This document shows, piece after piece, positions 18,173 through 28,183 of a stretch of DNA of 64,000 nt. The DNA lies in the NCBI RefSeq assembly GCF_025962655.1, contig NZ_JAGFPE010000009.1, positions 124,001 through 188,000 on the forward strand, given 5' to 3'. Made by a program: the position numbers and the translations under genes. Origin of the DNA: Candidatus Symbiopectobacterium sp. NZEC151 (lineage in GTDB: Bacteria > Pseudomonadota > Gammaproteobacteria > Enterobacterales > Enterobacteriaceae). Every line of letters starts with the position of its first letter. Position 1 is the stretch's first letter. Below the pieces are notes generated by a model. The model was given only the letters and a program-made list of their open reading frames with translations. It was not told the origin of the DNA and did no database searches.

Positions 18173-20023
18173 ATGAGCACCCGTTTCAGTGGGTTACGTA
18201 AAGGCCTCAGTTGGATGTACCCACGCCGTCTACGCAACCAGCTCATTATGATTGCGGTGTTCATGGTCACGATCCCCACCCTCACCATCGGTTATGTCGT
18301 CGAGACCGAAGGCCGGGCGGCACTGCTGCAAGAGAAAGAGAAAAAACTCTCTGCCATTACCCATCTGCTGGATGAAGCGCTGGGGGACAGGTTCACGCAT
18401 TTTGCCACCCTCCCCCACGCTGAGCGTATTCAAGCGCTCAATCAGGAGTTAGCCCCGATCACCGAGAGGATCACGCGCGCTTTTAACGGCGTCGGCGCAG
18501 GCTATTACCACCGTGCGCTGGACGCCATCATCACCTATGCCCCTTCGGCACAGTTTCAGTCCAACGTCGGTGTCACGATCAACGCCGACCACCCCGGCAG
18601 AGAAGTCATGTCCAGTAATCAGCCCAAGGTCTATTCCGGCAAGCAGGTGCGCGGCAACATCATGAATTCCATGCAGCCGATCGCCCGCGATGGCAACGTG
18701 ATTGGTTATATCTGGGCCAATGAATTATCTGAAGATATCAGCCAGCAGGCTCGGCGCATGGATATCAATATTGTCTCGGTGCTGGTACTGGGTTTGCTGG
18801 TGAGCCTGTGCCTGATTATTCTGCTCTCTCGCCGTTTCAGTACCAGCATTGACGTGATTGCTCACGGACTGGAAGATCTGGCGCAGAATCTCAATACCCG
18901 GTTGCCGCCCCTATCGGGAGACTTGGGGAAAATTTCACACAGCGTCAACGCGTTGGCGCAGGCATTGCGCGAAACCAAAACCCTCAACGATCTGATTATC
19001 GAAAGTGCCGCCGACGGCGTGATCGCCGTGGATAAACACGGCAATGTCACTACGATCAACCCTGCCGCTCAGGAGATAACCGGCTATCGGCAGGATGAGT
19101 TACTGGGCCAGCCGTATGCCAAAATATTCTCCAACACACATTTTGACAGCCCGGTGCTGGATACGCTGCAAAAAGGCACCGAGCACGTCGCGCTGGAGGT
19201 GAGCTTTCCCGCCCGGGATCGCACGATAGAACTGAGTGTGACCACCAGTCAGATCCATAATGCCCATAATCAGCTGGTTGGCGCGTTGGTAATCTTCTCC
19301 GATCTCACGGCACGTAAAGAGGCGCAACGGCGGCTGGCGCAAACAGAGCGGCTGGCGACACTGGGTGAACTGATGGCGGGCGTTGCCCACGAGGTGCGTA
19401 ACCCACTGACCGCCATCAAAGGCTACGTCCAGATCCTCAAGCAACAGGACACCGATCCTATCCATCAGGAATATATCGCCATCATCCTGAAAGAGACCCA
19501 CTCCATCAACCGGGTGATTCAGCAACTGCTCGATTTCGCCCGCCCGCGTCAGGGCTATTGGCAGTTGGTCAGCCTGAACCAGCTTATCGAAGAGTGTCTG
19601 GTATTGATCCAAACCACTGGACTGCAAGCCCGTATCGACGTGAGCAAAGATCTGGCACCTGACCTCGAAGAGATCGAAGCCGATGGCGAACTGCTGCGGC
19701 AAGTGATCCTCAACATTTTGATCAATGCGGTACAGGCCATCAGCGCGCGCGGGCAAATCACTATTCGAACCTGGCAGGTGGACGATGCGCGTCAGGCGGT
19801 CACTATCCGCGACACCGGCTGCGGTATTCCCGAGCAGCATAAAAACAAGATTTTCGATCCCTTTTTCACCACCAAAGCGTCGGGCACCGGCCTCGGGTTA
19901 GCGCTCAGCCAGCGCATTATCAATGCGCATCAGGGAGACATTCAGCTTAGCAGCGATCCTGAGCACGGCACTGCCTTTACCCTTTTGCTACCGATTCACC
20001 ATCAGGGAAATACGCCGCAATGA
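18173..20023 (+). CDS. atoS: Sensor histidine kinase AtoS
   Basis: Membrane kinase of the acetoacetate/short-chain fatty acid system, 616 aa (E. coli 608). Two transmembrane helices, about 22-42 and 198-219, enclose a periplasmic sensor of about 155 residues. A HAMP-like linker, a PAS domain (about 271-385) and the HisKA domain follow, with the phosphorylated His406 in MAGVAHEVRNPLTAIKGY. The ATPase domain shows NILINAVQA, DTGCGIP, FDPFFTTKASGTGLGL. The start has a strong GAGAGGAAAGG ribosome binding site. It overlaps atoC by 4 bp (ATGA). Confidence 0.95.
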   Translation: MSTRFSGLRKGLSWMYPRRLRNQLIMIAVFMVTIPTLTIGYVVETEGRAALLQEKEKKLSAITHLLDEALGDRFTHFATLPHAERIQALNQELAPITERITRAFNGVGAGYYHRALDAIITYAPSAQFQSNVGVTINADHPGREVMSSNQPKVYSGKQVRGNIMNSMQPIARDGNVIGYIWANELSEDISQQARRMDINIVSVLVLGLLVSLCLIILLSRRFSTSIDVIAHGLEDLAQNLNTRLPPLSGDLGKISHSVNALAQALRETKTLNDLIIESAADGVIAVDKHGNVTTINPAAQEITGYRQDELLGQPYAKIFSNTHFDSPVLDTLQKGTEHVALEVSFPARDRTIELSVTTSQIHNAHNQLVGALVIFSDLTARKEAQRRLAQTERLATLGELMAGVAHEVRNPLTAIKGYVQILKQQDTDPIHQEYIAIILKETHSINRVIQQLLDFARPRQGYWQLVSLNQLIEECLVLIQTTGLQARIDVSKDLAPDLEEIEADGELLRQVILNILINAVQAISARGQITIRTWQVDDARQAVTIRDTGCGIPEQHKNKIFDPFFTTKASGTGLGLALSQRIINAHQGDIQLSSDPEHGTAFTLLLPIHHQGNTPQ

Positions 20024-21426
20024 AACAGACTTACAGTATCCTGATCGCCGATGATGAAGAGAATGTGCGCCGTATGCTCACCACGGCATTTTCGCTAGCC
20101 GGTCAGCAAACATTTTGCGCCAGCGATGGCCGCGAAGCGGTGCGGACCTTTATCGATCACACGCCGGACGTGGTATTGATGGATATCCGCATGCCGCGAC
20201 TCAACGGCATCGAAGCGCTGCAACAGATGCGCCAGCATCACCCTAAAACGCCCATCATCCTGATGACCGCCTACGCTGCCGTGGAAACCGCCGTTGAGGC
20301 GTTACGCCACGGCGCGTTCGATTACGTGATCAAACCCTTCGATCTCGATGAACTGACGCTGATCATTCAGCGAGCACTGCAACTTCAGGCGATGAAGCAG
20401 GAGATTCGCCATTTGCATCAGGCACTGAGCGACAGTTGGCAATGGGGGCACATACTGACCAACAGCCCACGGATGATGGAGATCTGCCGCGACACGGCCA
20501 AGATCGCGCTCAGTCAGGCCAGTGTGTTGATCAGCGGTGAAAGCGGCACCGGCAAAGAACTGATCGCCCGCGCCATTCACTACAACAGCCGGCGAGCCAA
20601 CGGCCCCTTTATCAAAATCAACTGCGCCGCGTTGCCGGAATCGTTGCTGGAAAGCGAGCTGTTCGGCCATGAGAAAGGGGCCTTTACCGGCGCGCAGGTG
20701 CAGCGACAAGGACTGTTTGAGCGCGCCCATCAGGGAACACTGCTGCTGGATGAAGTGGGCGAAATGCCGCTCAATTTACAGGTAAAACTGCTGCGCGTGT
20801 TGCAAGAACGCGAGTTTGAACGGGTAGGAGGGCACAACACGGTAAAAGTGGATATCCGTATCATTGCAGCCACTAACCGCAACCTCGCCGCGATGGTCGA
20901 TAGCGGCGATTTCCGGCAGGATTTGTTTTATCGCCTGAATGTGATCCATCTGGAAATTCCCCCGTTACGCGAACGCCAGCCAGATATTGCGCTGCTAGCC
21001 AATCACTTCCTGCAAAAGTTCTGTGCGGAAAATCAGCGCGAAATCATTGATATCGATCCGGCAGCGCTGGCGGCTCTGCAAGCCTGGCACTGGCCGGGCA
21101 ATATTCGCGAGTTATCGAATGTGATTGAGCGTGCGGTGATCATGAGCACCGGCGTGGTGGTTTTCGCCGACGATTTGCCAGCACAGCTGCACAGTGCAGC
21201 CACCAGCGCCGATGGGGAAAAGCCGCTACAGTCATTCACTCAGGGTGAGTCCAGCCTGAAAGAAGAGATTAAACGCTACGAGAAGCAGGTGATTATTTCC
21301 ACGCTGGAAAAACATCAGGGCAACCGCACCCACAGCGCATTACAGTTGGGTATCAGCCGCCGGGCGCTGATGTATAAACTGCAAGAATACGGCATCGATA
21401 CCCTTCTTCCGAAAACGGACGCCTGA
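20020..21426 (+). CDS. atoC: Sigma-54 dependent response regulator AtoC
   Basis: Activator of the ato operon, 468 aa. The receiver domain has Asp55 as phosphorylation site (VVLMDIRMPRLNG). The AAA+ domain carries Walker A GESGTGKE at about 173-180, the sigma-54 contact loop GAFTGA at about 220-225 and LLDEVGEMP. A Fis-type helix-turn-helix lies near the C-terminus (HSALQLGISRRALMYKLQEY). Co-transcribed with atoS. The sigma-54 promoter and palindrome downstream of its stop codon are its expected targets. Confidence 0.96.
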   Translation: MKQTYSILIADDEENVRRMLTTAFSLAGQQTFCASDGREAVRTFIDHTPDVVLMDIRMPRLNGIEALQQMRQHHPKTPIILMTAYAAVETAVEALRHGAFDYVIKPFDLDELTLIIQRALQLQAMKQEIRHLHQALSDSWQWGHILTNSPRMMEICRDTAKIALSQASVLISGESGTGKELIARAIHYNSRRANGPFIKINCAALPESLLESELFGHEKGAFTGAQVQRQGLFERAHQGTLLLDEVGEMPLNLQVKLLRVLQEREFERVGGHNTVKVDIRIIAATNRNLAAMVDSGDFRQDLFYRLNVIHLEIPPLRERQPDIALLANHFLQKFCAENQREIIDIDPAALAALQAWHWPGNIRELSNVIERAVIMSTGVVVFADDLPAQLHSAATSADGEKPLQSFTQGESSLKEEIKRYEKQVIISTLEKHQGNRTHSALQLGISRRALMYKLQEYGIDTLLPKTDA

Positions 21427-21440
21427 CCCGCCTTTGCCTG

Positions 21441-21473
21441 AGAAGGAATTTGCGCACTGTGCAAATTCCTTCT
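21441..21473. promoter_or_regulatory. 33-bp palindrome, likely AtoC enhancer
   Basis: Arms AGAAGGAATTTGC and GCAAATTCCTTCT are perfect 13-bp inverted copies around a 7-bp centre. No T tract follows on either strand, so it is a poor terminator. It lies about 130-160 bp before the predicted atoD transcription start, the distance at which AtoC is known to bind a palindromic site in E. coli. Confidence 0.65.
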
Positions 21474-21574
21474 CACTTCCCGCCGCCTACCTGACACCGT
21501 TTACGGTTAAAGATACAAAACCAACTCATTGAAAAAAATCATAAATAAAAAATTTATTGCCTGAAAAACACAGC

Positions 21575-21590
21575 TGGCACCCGCCTTGCT
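21575..21590 (+). promoter_or_regulatory. Sigma-54 promoter of atoDAEB
   Basis: TGGCACCCGCCTTGCT has the -24 GG and -12 GC separated by exactly 10 bp. It lies 45 bp before the atoD ATG and fits activation by AtoC. Confidence 0.88.
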
Positions 21591-21634
21591 ATTCCCTGCC
21601 CGTACCCACTTCGGCGTATACAAAGGGAAAAATA

Positions 21635-22294
21635 ATGAAAGATAAACATCTTACCTTACCGCAGGCTAGCCGCTTGTTCCGTGATGGCATGACCATCATG
21701 GTGGGCGGTTTTATGGGAATTGGCACGCCCCCCCGTCTGGTTAATGCGTTACTCGATTCCGGCGTGCGCGACTTGACGCTGATCGCCAACGACACCGCGT
21801 TCGTCGATACCGGCATTGGCCCGCTGATCGTCAACGGCCGGGTGAAGAAAGTGATCGCCTCACACATTGGCACCAACCCGGAAACCGGTCGCCGCATGAT
21901 TAACGGCGAAATGGAAGTGCAACTGGTCCCGCAAGGAACCCTTATCGAGCAGATCCGTTGCGGCGGTGCCGGGCTGGGCGGCGTGTTGACGCCAACTGGG
22001 GTTGGCACCGTGGTGGAAGAAGGCAAACAGCGGATCACGCTGGATAACGTCACCTATCTGCTGGAACGCCCACTGCGCGCAGATTTAGCACTGATTCGCG
22101 CCCATCAGGCCGATGCGCTCGGCAATCTAACCTACCAACTCAGCGCCAGAAACTTCAACCCGCTGCTGGCTCTCGCCGCAGATATCACGCTGGTCGAACC
22201 GGATGAGTTGGTCGCTATCGGCGACATCGAACCGGATCGGGTGGTCACGCCCGGTGCCCTGGTTGATTACATCATTACCTCCGAGGAGCGTTAA
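21635..22294 (+). CDS. atoD: Acetoacetate CoA-transferase subunit alpha
   Basis: Moves CoA from acetyl-CoA (or acyl-CoA) to acetoacetate and short-chain fatty acids, together with AtoA. The start at 21635 ([20 protein letters not shown]) gives 219 aa, like E. coli AtoD (220 aa), and excludes the sigma-54 promoter, which a longer in-frame start would run into. [13 protein letters not shown] and [15 protein letters not shown] are typical of the alpha subunit of family I CoA-transferases. First gene of the operon. Confidence 0.96.
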   Translation: MKDKHLTLPQASRLFRDGMTIMVGGFMGIGTPPRLVNALLDSGVRDLTLIANDTAFVDTGIGPLIVNGRVKKVIASHIGTNPETGRRMINGEMEVQLVPQGTLIEQIRCGGAGLGGVLTPTGVGTVVEEGKQRITLDNVTYLLERPLRADLALIRAHQADALGNLTYQLSARNFNPLLALAADITLVEPDELVAIGDIEPDRVVTPGALVDYIITSEER

Positions 22295-22296
22295 TC

Positions 22297-22962
22297 ATGG
22301 ATGCCAAACAACGTATCGCGCGCCGCGTGGCGCAAGAACTGCAAGATGGCGATGTGGTCAATCTGGGGATTGGCCTGCCGACGCAGGTGGCTAACTATCT
22401 GCCGGAAGGCATTGATATCACCCTGCAATCAGAAAATGGTTTTCTTGGCCTCGGCCCGATAACCGAACCGCATCCCGATCTGGTCAACGCGGGTGGGCAA
22501 CCCTGCGGCATTCTGCCCGGCGCAGCGATGTTCGACAGCGCGTTCTCCTTTGCCCTGATCCGTGGCGGCCACGTGGATGCCTGCGTACTGGGCGGCCTGC
22601 AAGTGGATGAAGAGGCCAACCTGGCTAACTGGGTTGTTCCCGGCAAGATGGTACCCGGCATGGGCGGCGCGATGGATTTGGTTACCGGTGCGAAGAAAGT
22701 GATCATCGCCATGGAACACTGCGCTAAAGACGGTAGCGCAAAAATTCTCAAACGCTGCACCATGCCGCTCACCGCACAGCATGCCGTCCATATGCTGGTC
22801 ACTGAATTGGCGGTATTCCGTTTTATTAACGGCGCCATGTGGCTCACCGAAATCGCACTGGGCCACGACGTGGACAGTATTCGCGCCAAAACCGAAGCGC
22901 ACTTCGACGTGGCAGAACCGCTGCAACCGATGTGGCAAGCCACTGTCGGGGGTGATGCATGA
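22297..22962 (+). CDS. atoA: Acetoacetate CoA-transferase subunit beta
   Basis: Catalytic beta subunit, 221 aa. The active-site glutamate lies in the family block LQSENGFLGLGP (about residue 46). LGIGLPTQVANYLP, GGHVDACVLGGLQVDE and VPGMGGAMDLVTGAKKV are further family blocks. Starts 2 bp after atoD and overlaps atoE by 4 bp, so translation is coupled along the operon. Confidence 0.96.
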   Translation: MDAKQRIARRVAQELQDGDVVNLGIGLPTQVANYLPEGIDITLQSENGFLGLGPITEPHPDLVNAGGQPCGILPGAAMFDSAFSFALIRGGHVDACVLGGLQVDEEANLANWVVPGKMVPGMGGAMDLVTGAKKVIIAMEHCAKDGSAKILKRCTMPLTAQHAVHMLVTELAVFRFINGAMWLTEIALGHDVDSIRAKTEAHFDVAEPLQPMWQATVGGDA

Positions 22963-24281
22963 TAGGGCGTATCTCGCGTTTTATGACGCGCGTCGTCAGC
23001 CGCTATCTGCCCGATCCGCTGATTTTCGCCATGTTGTTAACGCTGATTACCTTCGGCGTGGCGCTCTGGCTCACGCCACAAACGCCGCTCAGCATGGTGA
23101 AACTGTGGGGGGATGGTTTCTGGAATCTGCTGGCGTTCGGCATGCAGATGGCGCTGATCATTGTCACCGGCCATGCGCTGGCGAGCTCACCACCGGTCAA
23201 ACGCCTGCTGCGTCTGGCGGCTTCCGCCGCCAAAACGCCGGCACAGGGCGTGATGCTGGTGACGTTTTTCGGCTCCGTCGCCTGCGTGATCAACTGGGGC
23301 TTCGGTTTGATCGTCGGTGCGATGTTTGCGCGCGAAGTGGCGCGCCGTGTACCCGGATCGGACTATCCGCTCCTGATCGCCTGCGCCTATATTGGTTTTC
23401 TCACCTGGGGTGGCGGTTTCTCCGGCTCAATGCCTCTGCTGGCGGCAACACCCGGCAATCCGGTAGAGCATATCGCCGGTCTGGTGCCGGTGTCTCACAC
23501 CCTGTTTACCGGTTTTAATCTGTTTATCACGCTCGGCCTGATCGTCGTCATGCCGTTTGTGACCCGCATGATGACGCCGCGACCCAGCGATGTGATAACC
23601 ATCGATCCTGCGTTGTTAAAGGACGATACCGACTTCCAGAAAACCTTGCCTGCCGATGCGCCGCCTTCTGAACGTTTGGAAGAGAGCCGCATTCTGGCAC
23701 TGATTATCGGCGCATTGGGTGTCGTTTATCTGGGCATCTACTTCGCGGAGAAAGGGTTCAACATCACCATCAACACCGTCAACATGATGTTCATGATTGC
23801 CGGTCTGCTGCTGCATAAAACCCCCATGGCCTATATGCGGGCTATCAGCGCCGCGGCGCGCAGTACCGCCGGTATTCTGGTGCAGTTCCCGTTCTACGCC
23901 GGTATTCAGCTCATGATGGAACATTCCGGACTGGGCGGTCTGATCACCGAATTTTTCATCAACGTCGCCAATAAAGACACCTTCCCCGTCATGACCTTCT
24001 TCAGCTCTGCGCTGATCAACTTCGCCGTGCCTTCCGGCGGCGGCCACTGGGTGATTCAAGGGCCCTTCGTGATGCCTGCGGCACAAGCATTAGGTGCCGA
24101 TTTGGGCAAATCAGTGATGGCTATCGCCTATGGCGAGCAGTGGATGAACATGGCCCAGCCCTTCTGGGCGCTGCCCGCGCTTGCCATCGCAGGGCTGGGC
24201 GTGCGCGACATCATGGGGTATTGCATCACTGCGCTGCTGTTCTCCGGGGTGATTTTTGTCGTGGGTTTGACGTTCTTTTAA
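22959..24281 (+). CDS. atoE: Short-chain fatty acid transporter AtoE
   Basis: Inner membrane transporter of 440 aa with about ten hydrophobic segments. It starts MIGRISRFMTRVVSRYLPDP, a family hallmark, and carries CVINWGFGLIVGAMFARE and VPSGGGHWVIQGPF. Predicted to take up butyrate-type short-chain fatty acids or acetoacetate for AtoDA. Overlaps atoA by 4 bp. Confidence 0.95.
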   Translation: MIGRISRFMTRVVSRYLPDPLIFAMLLTLITFGVALWLTPQTPLSMVKLWGDGFWNLLAFGMQMALIIVTGHALASSPPVKRLLRLAASAAKTPAQGVMLVTFFGSVACVINWGFGLIVGAMFAREVARRVPGSDYPLLIACAYIGFLTWGGGFSGSMPLLAATPGNPVEHIAGLVPVSHTLFTGFNLFITLGLIVVMPFVTRMMTPRPSDVITIDPALLKDDTDFQKTLPADAPPSERLEESRILALIIGALGVVYLGIYFAEKGFNITINTVNMMFMIAGLLLHKTPMAYMRAISAAARSTAGILVQFPFYAGIQLMMEHSGLGGLITEFFINVANKDTFPVMTFFSSALINFAVPSGGGHWVIQGPFVMPAAQALGADLGKSVMAIAYGEQWMNMAQPFWALPALAIAGLGVRDIMGYCITALLFSGVIFVVGLTFF

Positions 24282-24311
24282 CGTCGCGGTGATGAAACAG
24301 AGGAAAAAAAC

Positions 24312-25496
24312 ATGAAAAACGTCGTTATCGTGAGTGCAGTACGTACCGCCATCGGCAGTTTCAACGGATCGCTTGCCGGTGTGAGCGCGGTCGATTTGGG
24401 GGCTACCGTTATCAAGGCGGCATTAGAGCGCGCCAGCCTTGATGCGGAACGTGTCGATGAAGTGATTATGGGCAACGTGTTGCAAGCGGGCCTGGGGCAG
24501 AACCCGGCGCGTCAGGCGTTGCTGAAAAGCGGGCTGGCAGACACGGTGTGTGGCTACACCGTCAACATGGTGTGCGGATCGGGACTGAAAAGCGTGGCGT
24601 TAGCCGCTCAGGCGATTCAATCCGGTCAGGCCACCACGCTGGTGGCGGGTGGCATGGAAAACATGAGCCAGGCCCCTTACCTGCTTGATGCCAAAGCGCG
24701 CTGGGGCTACCGTCTCGGCGATGGGCAGCTGTCAGACGTTATCCTGCGCGATGGCCTGATTTGCGCCACCCACGGCTATCATATGGGCATTACCGCAGAA
24801 AACGTCGCCAAAGCCTATGACATCAGCCGCGCCATGCAGGATGAAGCGGCGCTCATCTCCCAGCAACGGGCGGTTGCGGCAATTCAATCCGGTGCGTTCG
24901 CTGCCGAAATCATCCCCATCACCGTCAAACAACGCAAAAAAGAGGTCGTGTTCCACACCGATGAGTTTCCCAAAGCGGACTCTACGCTGGAAGGGCTGGC
25001 AGCACTGCGTCCGGCCTTTGACAAAGCGGGCACCGTAACCGCCGGGAATGCCTCGGGCATCAATGACGGGGCAGCGGCGCTAGTGATAATGGAAGAAGAC
25101 ACCGCGCGGGCTGCCGGGCTGACACCACTGGCGCGTATCCGCGGTTATGCCAGCGGCGGCGTAGCCCCGGCGCTGATGGGCATGGGCCCCGTGCCCGCCA
25201 CGCAAAAAGTCCTGCAACAGACAGGATTGCAGATTGATGATTTCGATCTGATCGAAGCCAACGAAGCCTTTGCCGCCCAGTTCCTGGCGGTAGGCAACAC
25301 GTTGAAGTTCGATCGGGAGAAAGTTAACGTCAACGGCGGAGCGATGGCGCTCGGCCACCCGATTGGCGCCAGCGGCGCGCGCATTCTGGTGACGCTGCTG
25401 CATGCGCTGCGGGCGCGTGATAAAACGCTGGGGCTGGCAACGCTGTGCATCGGCGGCGGCCAGGGCGTGGCACTGGCCATTGAGCGTCTTGACTGA
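24312..25496 (+). CDS. atoB: Acetyl-CoA acetyltransferase (thiolase)
   Basis: Thiolase II, splitting acetoacetyl-CoA into two acetyl-CoA. 394 aa, the E. coli length. The active Cys is in [11 protein letters not shown] (about residue 88), and the second catalytic His and Cys are in [16 protein letters not shown] and [11 protein letters not shown]. Last gene of atoDAEB, 30 bp after atoE, with a terminator downstream. Confidence 0.97.
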   Translation: MKNVVIVSAVRTAIGSFNGSLAGVSAVDLGATVIKAALERASLDAERVDEVIMGNVLQAGLGQNPARQALLKSGLADTVCGYTVNMVCGSGLKSVALAAQAIQSGQATTLVAGGMENMSQAPYLLDAKARWGYRLGDGQLSDVILRDGLICATHGYHMGITAENVAKAYDISRAMQDEAALISQQRAVAAIQSGAFAAEIIPITVKQRKKEVVFHTDEFPKADSTLEGLAALRPAFDKAGTVTAGNASGINDGAAALVIMEEDTARAAGLTPLARIRGYASGGVAPALMGMGPVPATQKVLQQTGLQIDDFDLIEANEAFAAQFLAVGNTLKFDREKVNVNGGAMALGHPIGASGARILVTLLHALRARDKTLGLATLCIGGGQGVALAIERLD

Positions 25497-25537
25497 TTTT
25501 ACGCTGCCACATCAGGGATAACGCAGCGGTAAACCGG

Positions 25538-25583
25538 CGGCAGCCTATGCGTCGCTTCGCAGAGGCTTGCCGCTTTGTTTTTA
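25538..25583 (+). terminator. Terminator after atoB
   Basis: Imperfect stem CGGCA-GCCT-A-TGCG / CGCA-G-AGGC-T-TGCCG with a 6-nt loop, then CTTTGTTTTT. The rest of 25497-25802 (306 bp) holds no gene. It is AT-rich toward 25803 and probably contains the permease promoter; TTGACC at 25745 and TACAAT at 25772 are seen, but their 21-bp spacing is too wide to call. Confidence 0.7.
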
Positions 25584-25802
25584 ACCGTACGCTGACACTT
25601 CAGAATAAGCACCATGAGGCGGGGAATAAGTCTATTTCCTATGCAAAAAAATCCTGAGTAAACAATCAATATCGTCATTTACAGAACCGCAGTCTCTTCA
25701 CTTTATTTTTACCGTAGTGCAGACAGAAACCAACTATACCGGCGTTGACCTGCCGGAGAACTTCTTATCAGTACAATAGTTTCCTTTTCTCAAGCAGAGT
25801 CC

Positions 25803-27101
25803 ATGGAGAAGGTTTTGCATCAACATCACGATTTCTCTTTTACGCGTGTTCCCCTTTCAGCCAGGCATAATCTTTTCATTCTGATCATGGTTCGTATCGG
25901 AATTATGACGGCACTAGGACAGTTCATGCTAGGTGCTCTGTTAGGCCACTCGATGCCGTTTCATCAAGCAATGCTAGCCACTTTTCTGGGCAGTATGCTG
26001 CTGGAAGTGGTCAGTTTAGGGCTTGGAATTGCTGCCGCTCGTGAAGGCTTATCAACAAGTTTATTGGCACTATGGGGAGGATTTGGCCGTTATGGATCAG
26101 CGTTAGTCAGTGTGTTAATCGCGTTAAGTTTGATTGGTTGGTTTGGTGTGCAAAACGCGATTCTCTCTCATGGTGTGAATTATGCACTGGATAATCAACC
26201 CGGATTTACGATGAGCGCTGTGATATCTGGATTAGGGATAACCGCACTGATGATTTTTGGATTCCGTGCCTTAGGATGGATTGCTGTTATCACCGTGCCA
26301 TTGTTTATGCTCGTGGTCGGCTGGATCGTGATCAAACTTTTATCAGGATATGATTTGATGCAGTTGGCGACGAGTTTTCCCACAGGTGAACCCATGACCT
26401 TGGGAATGGCCGCAACTGCGGTTGCCGGAGGCTATATAGTTACGGCTACAACTACTGCGGATATCGCTCGTTATTGCCAAAAAAGTCATCACGTATTTTG
26501 GATGGTTACGGTATCGATAATTGTCGGTGAGTTCTTTATCAATGGTATTGCAATACTCATCGCCCACGCCATGAATACTTCTGATGTAGTCACTATTATG
26601 ACACAAAGTGCGGGTTGGCTGGGTCTCTTGGCCGTAATCTTGTCGGCTGTAAAAATTAATGATTCCAATCTTTACTCATCTACGCTTGCGCTTGCTAATG
26701 CCATAGAACGTGTTAGCAAGCATAGGATGTCTTATGTTAAGTTAACGATTATTTTAGGTTTCACAGGCACCTTGTTGACTATTGCGGGTATTTTGGAGAA
26801 ATTTACCCATTTTTTAGTATTACTGGGTATTGTTTTTCCTCCCATTGCTGGCGTAATCCTGTGTGATTATTTTTTACTAAAGAATCATAAGAAAGAACTC
26901 GATCTAAGTCGTGACAATCAATGTCTTCCTGATCCCGCCATGCTTCCCGCCATAGGTTGGTATGCTATCATTGCGTGCCTATCGGGTGTTTTGGCAGGGT
27001 TGATAATAACTGTTGGGATTCCTTCATTAAATTCTTTATTAATCTCCATCATGGTATACAGGGGATTTCATTTACTCCCGCGCTTAGGGAAAACAAAGTG
27101 A
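25803..27101 (+). CDS. NCS1 family (CodB-like) permease
   Basis: Membrane transporter of 432 aa with about twelve hydrophobic segments. The start DFSFTRVPLSARHNLF before the first helix resembles cytosine permease CodB, and IARYCQKSHHVFW and SAVKINDSNLYSSTLALAN are the usual NCS1 blocks. NCS1 carriers move nucleobases, hydantoins and similar small rings with protons or sodium. First gene of an AT-rich three-gene operon; its stop codon overlaps the GTG start of the DUF917 gene. The neighbours suggest a hydantoin-like or related ring compound as substrate, which is inference. Base composition is clearly lower in GC than the ato genes upstream. Confidence 0.85.
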   Translation: MEKVLHQHHDFSFTRVPLSARHNLFILIMVRIGIMTALGQFMLGALLGHSMPFHQAMLATFLGSMLLEVVSLGLGIAAAREGLSTSLLALWGGFGRYGSALVSVLIALSLIGWFGVQNAILSHGVNYALDNQPGFTMSAVISGLGITALMIFGFRALGWIAVITVPLFMLVVGWIVIKLLSGYDLMQLATSFPTGEPMTLGMAATAVAGGYIVTATTTADIARYCQKSHHVFWMVTVSIIVGEFFINGIAILIAHAMNTSDVVTIMTQSAGWLGLLAVILSAVKINDSNLYSSTLALANAIERVSKHRMSYVKLTIILGFTGTLLTIAGILEKFTHFLVLLGIVFPPIAGVILCDYFLLKNHKKELDLSRDNQCLPDPAMLPAIGWYAIIACLSGVLAGLIITVGIPSLNSLLISIMVYRGFHLLPRLGKTK

Positions 27102-28183
27102 TTCTTCTTGATATCAAGGCAATAGAACATATTTGCTATGGTGCTTCTATTTTAGCGAGTGGTGGTGGGGGTGATCCTCATCTTGGAAAGATTATGGCCC
27201 AGCAGGCAATTGAAAAGCATGGGCCAATTAGGTTAATCAGCATCGAAGAATTACAGCCAGACGATATTTTATTGTCAACAGGGATGATAGGTGCACCAAC
27301 CATCATGATGGAGAAAATTCCTAATGGGGAAGAATCCATCCTCGCATGCCGTCGAGTAGAGCAACACCTGAGAAAATCGATAACGGCAATTTACCCAATC
27401 GAAGCAGGTGGAATTAACTCTTTGTTACCCTTAGCAACTGCATGTCGTTTAGGTTTGCCAGTCTTGGATGTGGATGGCATGGGACGTGCTTTTCCTCAAT
27501 TCCACATGACGACTTTTTACCTTGATAATATTAATGCATCACCCTTTATCGTTGTCGATGAGAAGCTTAACACGGTACTTATTGATGCTGTAGATGGTTA
27601 TCAATCTGAGATATTTGCCCGAGATGCCACTGTAAAAATGGGAGGCGCTGCGATTTTTGCTGCTTATCCCATCTCCCCCATTCAAGCAAAAAAATCGGGA
27701 ATTGCAGGAACGATTAGCTTGATGAAAAACATTGGTGAAAAGATGCAGCAAGCCATTTCCAATAAAGACAACCTGGTAAATACCCTAATTAATCTGCTTC
27801 AGGGTCATGTTTTGTTTCGTGGGAAACTGAACCTAGTGAATCAGCGAAGTGAAGGCGGTTTTACTTATGGGCATGCTGATTTTAGTGGTTTGGACAATAA
27901 GAAAAAAAATTTTAAGGTGTTATTCCAAAATGAATATTTGCTAGCGCTAGAAAATGACAACCCCTTGTGCATGACGCCTGATTTAATTATTATTATTGAC
28001 GAAGATTCTGGCATTCCCATTCTTGCCGAAAAATTAAGCTATGGAATGAATGTGGTTGCTATTGGTGTGCCAGCCAATAATAAATGGCGTAGTCAACGTG
28101 GTATTGAAGTTTGCGGGCCACGCTATTTTAAATACCCGATGGATTACTCCCCTGTCGAAGATTGTATAAAGGCATACAAATGA
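27098..28183 (+). CDS. DUF917 (S-methyl thiohydantoin desulfurase-like) protein
   Basis: 361-aa protein starting at a GTG that overlaps the permease stop (GTGA). Hallmarks of DUF917 are visible: YGASILASGGGGDPHLG near the N-terminus, AIYPIEAGGINSLLPL, LPVLDVDGMGRAFPQ, and a C-terminal domain starting near VLFRGKLNLV. A longer in-frame start inside the permease gene is rejected because it lacks family support. DUF917 proteins commonly sit beside HyuA-like proteins. The family has been linked to thiohydantoin desulfuration, but the reaction of this member is unknown. Overlaps the next gene by 4 bp. Confidence 0.85.
   Translation: MILLDIKAIEHICYGASILASGGGGDPHLGKIMAQQAIEKHGPIRLISIEELQPDDILLSTGMIGAPTIMMEKIPNGEESILACRRVEQHLRKSITAIYPIEAGGINSLLPLATACRLGLPVLDVDGMGRAFPQFHMTTFYLDNINASPFIVVDEKLNTVLIDAVDGYQSEIFARDATVKMGGAAIFAAYPISPIQAKKSGIAGTISLMKNIGEKMQQAISNKDNLVNTLINLLQGHVLFRGKLNLVNQRSEGGFTYGHADFSGLDNKKKNFKVLFQNEYLLALENDNPLCMTPDLIIIIDEDSGIPILAEKLSYGMNVVAIGVPANNKWRSQRGIEVCGPRYFKYPMDYSPVEDCIKAYK

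Noticed and set aside
21441..21473. Palindrome after atoC as an intrinsic terminator
   Set aside because: No T tract on either strand, and its place at enhancer distance from a sigma-54 promoter fits an activator site better. A 3' hairpin role is not fully excluded.
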